Positions 54,586 to 64,000 of a DNA stretch of 64,000 bases are shown here, one piece after another. The first letter of the stretch is position 1, and every line of letters begins with the position of its first letter. The notes below the pieces were generated by a model. That model saw nothing but the letters and a program-made list of their open reading frames with translations, was not told where the DNA came from and ran no database searches. The stretch spans positions 438,500-502,499 of the forward strand of contig NW_002060972.1 in the NCBI RefSeq assembly GCF_000150275.1, read 5' to 3'. Source of the stretch: Trichoplax adhaerens (taxonomy: Eukaryota > Placozoa > Uniplacotomia > Trichoplacea > Trichoplacidae). The translations under genes were made by a program, and so were the position numbers.

Positions 54586-57500
54586 TTACGAATGAGGTGG
54601 AATATGATCCTTAATCTGGGGATCACAGATTGTACACAGCTCTTCTTCTAAAGTTTCATGTCTGTAGGCCACACGAATACCAGGGACATTCGTGCAACTG
54701 ATAGAATTTGATTCAATACCCTCTTTCAGGTAATTTTCTCCTAGCCAATGTTTCTTCAACTATTGGAGGTGTTCAAAATGGTGTTGCAATTACATTATCA
54801 ATCTATTACTGTAATTACAAAATATTCGACTTTTAATTATTATCTTACATTGTGCTCGAAACCACTCATCCACACACTATTTCGGGCCAGTTCACACATA
54901 TCACAAGGGTTAAGTTTCCATACTTGTGCTGCAATACTATATTCTTCCATCAAAGGTTCCTAAACAACAGGTAGAATATTCGCTTTATGTTTAGAATGGC
55001 ATTATTTGATGGAAGTGATTTTACTATTCATATAAAATAAACAGAGGGATTAATTGATACTCTAAATACCTTTGTAAAATGGAATTGTAGAGGGTCATCA
55101 GACGAAATCGATACAATTAGCCCTCTTGCATGATACGATGGAAGAGGGTTTCGATGATAATTCAGAAACAATGAATTGTTACTTAAAGGTGACATTGCAA
55201 TGCCCACCTGAGCCAAATAATATAAATATTGCAAAGCGGGAACCTGCAAGGAAAGCCGACAATTATTATATATTACTCCCAAGTTATTTCTAAGATTCGA
55301 TAGATGATAATAAATGTACATGCATATCACACACGCAGTTAAAGATAACATTTATAGAATTGAATATTCATTATACCTTTCGCAGTAATAAACCATGAGA
55401 AATATTTTGCGCTAAGATAAAAGCAGCCATCAAGTGCTCTACCGAACCTGCTTCTCCACAATGTGGTCGAAACATAAAACAGTTAAGACCACGTTGCCTA
55501 TATTCGTATAAACGAATTTTGCGATTATTTTCTATTCAAATGTAATACATACATATATAATTAGGTTTTATATTTACAAAGAGTTAAGGTGACCTACTTT
55601 CGTAAATTATTTAGCGCAGTAATATTGGCAAACATGTAAAAACAATAATAAGAGTATGGAGGATTCTCCGGTAGATCCCATTCATTTGGCAATGGGCTAT
55701 CTTCATGAAATAAATGGTTTTCAGCTTTACTTTCGTCATCTACACTATCAAAGCCAATTAGCTGTATAACGTATACGAATGAAAACATAGATTGCGTTAG
55801 TGTATTCAATTATCGAACTTTAAAGTATGCAAATAATTTAAAATCTATTAAAATATTTTGTCAAGAGTTCAACCTGTGGCAAAAAACGGTGCAATTCCGG
55901 GTGAGAACTAGGATTGCATGTGACTTCAAACAGGGGTGTGAATATGTTATCCAACATTTCTTGGAAATTATTGAGGAGGTTATTGGATTTATAAATGTTA
56001 CTAGTTATTAGAACCAATATTAAATGTAAAGATTAGTTTAATATAGTGACACAATTAAAAATGCTTTATTTACTGAACGCTAAAACTTACTACAGACGAG
56101 GGATTTGGATTAGCCATCTCACATTATCTGAATACACGCTGTTGTTCACAGCCCATCTAGCTAATTTATCCCATTCAATTTTCGATTTGCCGTATATTGA
56201 TAAGCGGGGCTCAGCCATTTGGTATTTGCTGTCTTCTAGTTCGTATGCAACCTCCTACACAAACGAAATATCCTTGAGCAAGTGATACAATTAAAAGGTA
56301 ATGGGAAATTAAATACCTTGATTAGCTCTCCAAAATATCTTCCATCGACGTAATTGTCAGTTTTCAAAAATATCTCTCTTAATCGACTTTCCCCTGTAAA
56401 AGTTGCGAAGTTATTCATTTTTAGCCTAGCTGATTTTAAGCGTAACGAAACATTGGTAACAAGCTCACCAATAGGGTTATACTTGAGATTGAATTTATCG
56501 AATCGATGAAAAGTGTTTCGGTCCTAGAATACGAATATCATGGTTATATCCAACTTAAGAACAAGATAATTAAGATTTGCTAAGTTGTTGAAAAGATATA
56601 TATATATTAACATACCGCATGGACATCCAACTTATCAACACTTAAGTCATATGACGTAAGATTAAGACTCCTAAAAACCTAACGAAGCGTGAAAGTTAAA
56701 AAATAACGTTCAAATTCGAGGTCTACAGTAAAGATAAATATATTCTTTAAACTATATTAAAATTGTTACTTTTTCCAAGGTCATCACATTTCCATTACGA
56801 AACAAGACCTCTTCGTTCGGACAATTTTTCATTTTATTCTTAATAAATCGTAGTAAGTGTTTTTGATTCATGCATGAGGCCGCGTGAACGTGAGTGTCAA
56901 CCTATATAAAAATTGGTATACAATGGACCTAGGTTACCAGCTGATAGAGAGACATACGTATTGTATTGTAGAAACCCATTTTTCTTACTTTTCGGACGTT
57001 ATAAAAATCTCGATGTGAAACTCGCTTTTGAGCTGCAATCTCATTTGTTTCATTTAGTAACACATGCAAATTAAATCGTGATTCGAGAAAAGACATTCGA
57101 CGATACGCAAATGATTTTCTATAAAATTTCAAAAATGATTCAAATCTTAGTACAGCGCTTTCGACTTGTTTAAATGCCTATAACGCCTATCATTCTTAAT
57201 ACTCGTATTTACATTGGTCCATGAGAACATAAAGCTAACAGAACGTTTCTATCCGAAACAAATTCCTGTACATCCGGATGTTTCAAGTCTAGTGGTTTTT
57301 CTCGCTCTAATGCATCCTTATCTTCATAGACCATGACAATACCATTTTTTATTTTACAAACGTTACCATTATCTGGTAAAAATTCGATATCGAAGGGGTT
57401 TACATCTTCAAAAGATTCTGTCGGTAATCCTAATGTATAAAGCACAAGATAAGGTTTAGTATGGCCATAGCATCGATGTTGTGTATCGAATCTATTTTAT

Positions 57501-58271
57501 TTGAATATAACGATCATCCTTTAGTTTGGTATGTACCGGCACAAATTGAGCGAGCAACATCTTCGTGATCGATACATTCAAGAGATTTATCAACATAAGT
57601 TTTTAGTGCCTTTTCGGTAGTACGGCAGAAACTTTGCCTGCTAATTTTCATATACTTCTGACGAATAAGTAATGCCTTGACGAAAAAGCTTGACGCCTCT
57701 TCTAGATTTCCCAGTAATATCTGTATTGATAGAATATTATCGTATTAGCGGTGATATGATTTGTTTAAACTAAATGGTTGTATTCAAAATGAACGCAAGT
57801 GTGTGTTATTATCACTTACACCGGAGTGACTGCATTCGTCTTCGTCAACATGAATTCTATGAAATTTTGTTGAATCTAGAAATCGTTCGCGATTGCACTG
57901 TGATCGATAACGACTAGCTAAATCTAAGCAAAGGAAATTATTTAAATTTCGTCGATTAGAACTATTTCAATATTTTTTTGGTAAATATTTAGAATTGAAA
58001 TCATTCATCAGATGAATAATGGAAAGTCATTCAAAAATTTTGAGAAATGTAAGGCAACTTCATTTTACGCAAAACATAAATAACACAATCAATGAACAGA
58101 GAAATACACATGTCAATAGTTTTGCCATTCATACCTTCATCTTTCGCATTCTTAAATTCTAGTTCTTTAATTCCTGCTTGCAACATAGTAGTTTGTAGAG
58201 CATCTTCATGAATTTGACGTTGAGCGATATCATCATCCGGCATTTCGAATAAGGAAGCATCCGGTGTAGAA
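54586..58271 (-). CDS. AMPD2: AMP deaminase (AMPD2-like), 16 exons recovered, N terminus missing
   Basis: Cytosolic enzyme of the purine nucleotide cycle: AMP + water gives IMP + ammonia. Exons in transcript order: 58271-58135, 57923-57820, 57720-57537, 57429-57213, 57118-56989, 56901-56770, 56678-56616, 56523-56469, 56393-56317, 56254-56091, 56000-55874, 55761-55598, 55497-55377, 55243-55070, 54959-54849, 54759-54586. All phases match and give 710 codons plus stop. Zinc-site and catalytic motifs are intact: DTHVHA (56898-56881), RPHCGEAG (His at 55463-55461, Glu at 55454-55452) and [10 protein letters not shown] (Asp codons at 55099-55094). Other signatures: [46 protein letters not shown] and [10 protein letters not shown]. 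Introns are 62-211 bp. The first recovered exon opens with one base of a split codon, so at least one 5' exon lies further right. GPIKSF and the [13 protein letters not shown] region favour AMPD2 over AMPD1/3. Confidence 0.96.
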
Positions 58272-59528
58272 CTACAAACGGTGATAGTATTAGCAAGGGA
58301 AAGAATGATCCACAAGCAGTCAATTTTAAACGTTTACTTTCTAGAAATATTGCATCGGATAAACAAACGCATCCTTCTGAATTGAGCTATTACTTAAAGG
58401 CCTTGATTGGTTACACCAGGATAACAAGTTTGAATTTGAACGCATAGCAAGGGGTTTCCATTAGCATATCGTGATATAAAGTAATTGTTTCTAAATCAAT
58501 ACAGTACATGCTTCATTTATTTTAGGCTTTTCTACCTTCCCTTTATCAAAAGTTTTAAAAAGACAGATAGGAAATGACTTTTTCCATCGTATCGCAATAC
58601 CCTAGACGAGCTGCTTTGAACTAGTAGTCAAGTAGACAACACAAGTATGCAACCGTTGTGTGATGAGTAGTGGGACATGATTTGATTGTCTTCTGCGGTA
58701 TTCTAAAAGTGTGATGACAACAACTTTAGTTTTTGAATACTCTAGTATACGTAGGGTATGTTGGTATCGCGCACTATCTGTTGAAGAGAATAAGCAAATA
58801 ATCCTCTAATTGACAATAACATTACTTTGGAGTTGTCTGGTGTGTGGAATTGATTTTGATCAAACGTAGGAGTCCCTGTGACCATAGAAAAGATATCTGT
58901 TGCGTAGAACTACAGACATGCACGTGCTTCTACATCCTCTATCAAATAAAGGGCTAATGTTGTCATTTGACGACTTGAAAATCGATCATTTGAATACGGC
59001 GGGGCAACAGATTTTTGCAAAGTTTTCAAATTGAATTGTATACGCCAAAGTAAAACTTTAGTAAACACTTTGGGTAAACTGTTATCAATACAATTGTAAA
59101 AAGGAAAATGGACTGATATCGATGATAAAAAAAAAAGTACAATCTTTAACAGTAATTTTACCGTTGTCTCATCAACTGAATAAGAAAGAGTTTTATCTAA
59201 GCGATAGAATGAAGAACTCTATTTTGTTACTGCGTCTATTGTTTCTTGTTGGTTGGTGTTAGTTCTACTGTATCTTCGTCCATCTATTCAGCTTGAAGGT
59301 TAAAATTGAACAAAAGTATTGCATGTCGTGTCACCAAATTGTATACGAAATAGCGCGTAAAAGGTAAACACCTTTGAGCACTATTATTGCTAACGCTATC
59401 GGTAAAGAGAGATGATGGAAATTCCTTTTATTGTACTTTCTGTATGGACATGAAGTTGAAAAAAAATGTCGTCAGGCGATTACTGTACAATATTGCTAAT
59501 GGATATTGATTGCTGTAAGTGACTATTA

Positions 59529-59552
59529 TAATAATAATAATTATTATTATTA
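59529..59552. repeat. Perfect (TAA)4(TTA)4 palindrome
   Basis: A 24-bp perfect palindrome formed by a TAA run meeting a TTA run without spacer. Probably a microsatellite that arose by hairpin-mediated slippage. No gene context. Confidence 0.9.
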
Positions 59553-60838
59553 AGGAAAAAGTAGTCGGATCTCAATTTCACCCATACTCCATTTTCAATT
59601 GTAACCTTGTTCAAGATTGTTATTTTGATCCAATATGGCTCCTTGGTGAATCAAGATTGCTTTTGTATCTCATTACAGTAAATCGTCGCTATTGTACTGT
59701 CTAGAAAGATGGCGATGCAGAGAGTCATTCAATCCTGTACTCTCTTTTACGAATTGTAAGCTGTGGTATTCTAATAGGAAAGATTTCTCCATACTAACGC
59801 AAAGCGTATATAAGTTGGTTATTGATAAGAGAAGATGCGAGTACGTTATGAGATGAGGGAATTTGTCTTCAAGATTGAGTATCATTCAAATCGATTAGCA
59901 ACGACAATGCTTGCCATTCGGTGGAGCTATATCAATCGACTTGTATCCGATCTACAGTACTGCATATTGAATGTGTATTGTGTCGATGGAGGATTAAGAC
60001 AATCATTACCTACTACGATCTTGTCCATACATCGAATGATCAGAGAATAAAAGTTCACGATTGAGTTCAGTCATGATAGAATTTCCCGCTTTGAATGTGA
60101 GCTGATGCAAGACTTCAATGTTAATAATGTCACCAAATGAGTTGTTTGCTTGTAAAAAAATGAGAACCAACTGAGAATGATGACCATTAATAAGAAGAAT
60201 AGTTCTTCAATTGCTTTCATGGACGATCGATAGTCATCCAGTAGGATTACATTAGCCAGCATCGAATGCCAACTTTAGTGGATAAACTCATTGATTTGCC
60301 TACTAAAATAACCAGTTCATCCCATGTAAAACTGTCTACGAGTCGACTCTACAGGATCAATTCTATCTACGGCTTGCCATTCGTCTTTATATCAACACCA
60401 GCTGCAGACTAATCCCATCATTTCCTCTATACGTGCTTATATATATATCAATTTTTCCACTTGATTATCTGTCTCAATCGATTGTATATAAGCATAGACT
60501 CCGAAGTGAAAATGAACAACTACTACAGTACAATGGTCGATGCATCAGCGTTCTGACTGACATTGTACTGTACTACAGTACTGTACACAGTATCACAAAT
60601 GAGCGGACGAAATTGGACTTAGTACTGTAGATAAATGAAGCCATTTGGAATCAATTTGATGTGAAAATTAGCAAAAATGCAAAACTTCATGTCCCAAATT
60701 GAATGTTAGACTTATTAGGCTACATCGACAGTACATCAATTTGATCCACTTCCATGGAGGCTTGATTGAACGTGCATGCATATCATTTTCTTTTTCCATT
60801 TTGTACAGTACTTTATACCGCAGAAGATGGAATGTTCC

Positions 60839-60858
60839 GGGGGAGGGGAGGGGGAGGG
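60839..60858 (+). other. Canonical G-quadruplex motif
   Basis: Four G runs (5, 4, 5 and 3 guanines) separated by single adenines fulfil the strict G3+N1-7 rule for a G-quadruplex, with the shortest possible loops. Such G density is exceptional in this AT-rich window. It lies in the GC-richer block; no gene start is nearby that would make it a promoter element. Confidence 0.9.
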
Positions 60859-63516
60859 ATACACAATAAAAAAATGGCCGTGTGGACATAAAGACATTTC
60901 ACATCTAGCGAGCCAAATAGATATTTCAATGTGGGAAAAGATGTCGCGGTTAACGCTGATAGACAGTACCTGGTCATTAGACAATTTCAATTGACCAATG
61001 GAAATTCTTAGTTCATGAACATCTGACTACATCATCATCATTACAGTTCTGGAACATTGGATACAATCAGGTTGTGACTACAAGCGATATGCCTACTATA
61101 GATCACATGGAATCGCGTTTGAATTAATTCAATAAATTGGCAACTCACAGTTGTCGACTGTGCTGTTGAGTATAGACTACTGAATAAGTAGCGTGTTGTT
61201 CGATTGTTGTTTCTACTAAGCAAGTAAGTATAGACTATAGGTGAAGAAGTCTAAAAATTGGTGCAATTATGAGTCACTTTATAACTATGTCGTGTTGGAA
61301 GAAACGACTTCGTTTAGCAGCTACTGCGTCCAGTCATGGACTACTTCATTAAAAGGATCTTTTATTTGAGTAGCCCATAGCAAAGCAGCAATGTTTATTC
61401 TAAAATCCAAACCATAACAAATTACCATGTAGCCATCGCCATCAAATACAGTATCATACTTTATATGGAGGGTCTATTGTACAGTATCATTATGTATCTC
61501 TAAATCACAGTATTTTTATGTATGGCAGCCTAGCACTTCCACATTGAAATGATTGCATTGCTATGATAAACTTGCCTACACTTTGTGTTATGTTTTCTGT
61601 ACACTCACTTGGAATTGTTTAATTTGACCTACAGTACTGTATAAGTGTATATTACCATGCCTTTTAAATTGTTTCCATTGAAGTTTTACCGATACTTTTA
61701 ATTAATGAAGCAATGTATTGATTTAAGTCCAGCTATGTTGTATTGTTGTGAATAAGGAGCATGGATCGGCAGATGAAAAGGCATGGTCGATTTTCTTCCA
61801 AGGCCATTGTGGGAAGGAAACAGTAATTTATGCATCGGTAATTTACGATAAACGTGGTTTGCAGTCCAACGAATACGTATAGCAAAACATACGGTAAAAT
61901 CAGTATTCATGAAATAGTGCATAAGTAGAACTACGAAAAGCATGGAATCCAAGCCTTTCAAATGCAATATTCAAATGATAAGAATTTTAGTCACCAGCTC
62001 ATACGATGTACATTCTATGATGCTTTACTGGAAGGCACAAGCAAATGGGAACTACCTCTTGAAATTCAATACTGATTGATTTTACAGGTGGACAAACCAA
62101 TACTGCTCTTTCACTGCTCGATGTGGTAGTGCGAGAGAAGGCAAATCAACTTCAATACTCTATGAAACAAGATATTGGGCAAGGGGACTTTTATTCTTTC
62201 TCTACGTCAAAACTTGTTTAGGCGGCAACACAGTAGTCTTTACAGTCAAATGTAATTATACAAATACAGCCCAATTGATAGTTAACTTGAAAGCCTTTTA
62301 TCGTCATTGATGGTAGATTGTCACAAATTGTATGTTGGTAATCAAGTTTACACGTATTCTTTTTACCACGATGTCATTAACAGATCAAAGTAGCCTTCCA
62401 AGTTTTGTGGCTCTATCGCTCCACTGATGTCATGGTTGCAATCAACATGAACATTTATACCGGCATTTGTGTACATCAAGATCGAGATACACGATTGATA
62501 TTCATTTCTAGAGTACGTATATGATCAACTATCCTGTGAGTCTATTGAAAAAGCATCAACATGTCACTGGTGCAATCTTGTTGGTATGACTTTGATCATC
62601 ATGATCCTTTATGCTAGCGATGCTATCGCATTTGATTAGCGTTGGTAAAAGCCTAGACATGATTGATTAGGAAAAGTGGGATAAATCACATTAAGAATTC
62701 TATTCTATTCTTATTATTTATTTAATTGAATTGTTGATGAGCATAGAGTATCAGGTTATCTACTGTATTATCGACAAGATCGATTCCAATATGGGACGAA
62801 ATGATCGTTGTCGCTGCGTCCTACCGTGTTCTACAAAGTACAGTAATTGCAATCTACAGAGAAAATAGGTACAGATGACAGTCCTCATTGGAATACATAA
62901 GGTCGACGTTGCATTTGAAAATGAGACCCAAGCCAATAGCGCTATTACGAGAATGATGTTAGAATGGATAGGAAAGCGTTTACACTGAGTAGAACATGTC
63001 TACTGTACTGTAGAGACCCTATTGATTGAAAAGTCTGCCTTGCTATGTTGCATGTAGACTGTATCCCGGTCGCATTGAAGATCCTTCCATCCCATTACAC
63101 TTTGCAGAAATCATGATTGGATACTGTCAACATACTGTAGGCAAATGGAATTTTGACGTTGGAGAGTTTTTCCTGGAAGGGTTGCACCGTCACTTGTACG
63201 GCCATCGTCAGTGACATCGTACAGTATGATTATTGGGGCTAATTACAGGGCGTTCTTATGCCAATCCTATTGCCTTACCTCATTCGATTGACGTCACTGG
63301 ATTTTCCTTTATTTTTCGATGGAATGAGTACAGGGACAGAATTCATTCGGTAAATCTTTTCTGTTATACTTGCAATGACGTCGTCGGTAGACGTCTTTTG
63401 ACGGGCTAAATGTCCATTTGATTCCATGATTGCTGCGGATAAAATGGATTCTCCAAGTTGTTGAAGATGGACAGTGAGTCGGTAATTCCAATTCTTATTG
63501 TAATAATAATTACACC

Positions 63517-63632
63517 CTTTACAAACCCAATTGTCACCCCCTGAAAGTATGTACTGTAGCGAGTTTGCTTTGTACTGTACTCAACTCTACTCTACTCTAC
63601 TCTACTCAGGGGGTGACAATTGTGGGTTTGTA
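63517..63632. repeat. Imperfect inverted repeat around a pentanucleotide run
   Basis: The left arm (about 63520-63542, ...acaaacccaattgtcaccccctg) and the right arm (about 63607-63631, cagggggtgacaattgtgggtttgt) are reverse complements apart from a 2-nt indel. Between them lie about 64 bp including a CTCTA microsatellite at 63585-63607. The structure resembles the foldback end of a small element. No flanking target duplication was recognised. Confidence 0.8.
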
Positions 63633-63775
63633 CAGTACAAACCCATTTAAAAGGATGTACAGTACTGTAGCGAGTTTGGTTTGTACTGTACTCTATGTAC
63701 AAGGTGTACAGTACATTTGAAAGGATGTACTGTAGCGAGTTTGGTTTGTACTGTACTCTATGTACAAGGTGTAGA
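63543..63775. repeat. Three direct copies of a GTACTGTAGCGAG-containing unit
   Basis: Copies start at about 63543, 63649 and 63719. Each contains 'tgtagcgagttt' then 'gtttgtactgtactc'. Copies 2 and 3 are about 70 bp apart and nearly identical through 'ctatgtacaaggtgta'; copy 1 is truncated by the CTCTA run. A perfect 11-bp inverted repeat with a single-base centre (63623-63645) sits between copies 1 and 2. The DNA returns to AT-rich sequence right after copy 3. Confidence 0.85.
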
Positions 63776-63780
63776 ATTTC

Positions 63781-64000
63781 TTTCTAGATAAATCAGTGAA
63801 AATTTTTATGATTTATTTTCGAATAAAACCCATAAAACTGTATATCTGCTTAAAGACTCAGATACTGTACTCAGCGCCAATAGCTTAAACGATGATACAT
63901 TATTCTAAGAGTCTGTACCTCAAATTTTTTAAACTGTGTTTGAGCATCATCATTGATTTCAATTTACAACAAGCATTCGGTTGCATAGAATTAGCCGCTT
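63781..64000. other. AT-rich right edge, nothing recognised
   Basis: Composition drops back to that of the general window. No open frame, repeat or RNA gene is recognised in this short stretch. Confidence 0.5.

Larger units (their letters stand above)
58400..63780. other. GC-richer block with many GTAC palindromic words, no convincing gene
   Basis: Visibly less AT-rich than the rest of the window. It is dotted with TACAGTA, TACTGTA and GTACTGTAC words (for example around 59693, 59952, 60521, 60560-60590, 60618, 60802, 61477, 61628, 62999, 63219 and 63550-63770). Open frames occur on both strands, but none exceeds 90 codons or matches a family I know. Some minus-strand pieces look faintly ankyrin-like (near 58620-58560 and 62520-62370). 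One splice-bounded minus frame (58909-58751) is protein-like. The missing first AMPD exon may also lie here. It could be a decayed repetitive element or a decayed gene. Confidence 0.45.

Noticed and set aside
54748-54963. Plus-strand open frame of 71 codons
   Set aside because: It is the antisense shadow of an AMP deaminase exon (54959-54849) and part of its last exon.
60736-60994. Overlapping open frames on both strands
   Set aside because: The plus and minus frames mirror each other across the G-rich run; neither has domain or splice support.

Overview
This window looks like nuclear DNA of an early-branching animal, most likely a placozoan (Trichoplax/Hoilungia type). The DNA is AT-rich. 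Coding exons are short and interrupted by mostly compact introns with canonical splice sites. The genes are animal families: rhodopsin-class G-protein-coupled receptors (GPCRs) without introns, Rhesus-type (Rh) ammonium channels and an AMP deaminase. The placozoan assignment is inference; the metazoan nature is well supported.

Layout. Two single-exon class-A GPCR genes lie in gene-poor DNA on the left: one on the minus strand (2745-4064), one on the plus strand (22427-24007). Between them are a diverged satellite-like array of roughly 300-bp units (about 12360-14135), with a GC-richer tandem duplication at its left edge (12181-12355), and several smaller tandem duplications. From 24.0 to 38.0 kb I see no credible gene. 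At 38.0-53.2 kb two head-to-tail paralogous Rh genes occur, each with nine exons. I reconstructed both completely (461 and 462 residues). They share intron positions, phases and the sizes of exons 1-8. Copy 1 has one non-canonical GC-AG intron. On the minus strand at 54.6-58.3 kb lies an AMP deaminase gene (AMPD2-like). Sixteen exons, 710 codons plus stop, join in frame; only the N-terminal exon(s) are missing. From about 58.4 to 63.8 kb the DNA becomes GC-richer and full of GTAC/TACAGTA/TACTGTA words. It contains a G-quadruplex motif and ends in a cluster of direct and inverted repeats; I found no convincing gene there.

Working picture. The GPCRs are probable peptide or small-ligand receptors. 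The Rh proteins probably conduct ammonia across the plasma membrane. AMP deaminase releases ammonia while converting AMP to IMP. A shared role of the adjacent Rh and AMPD genes in nitrogen handling is possible, but proximity alone is weak evidence. No clearly new biological system was found. The best leads are the Rh duplication with its GC-AG intron, the unusual 58.4-63.8 kb block, and the satellite array with its hairpin-bearing edge.
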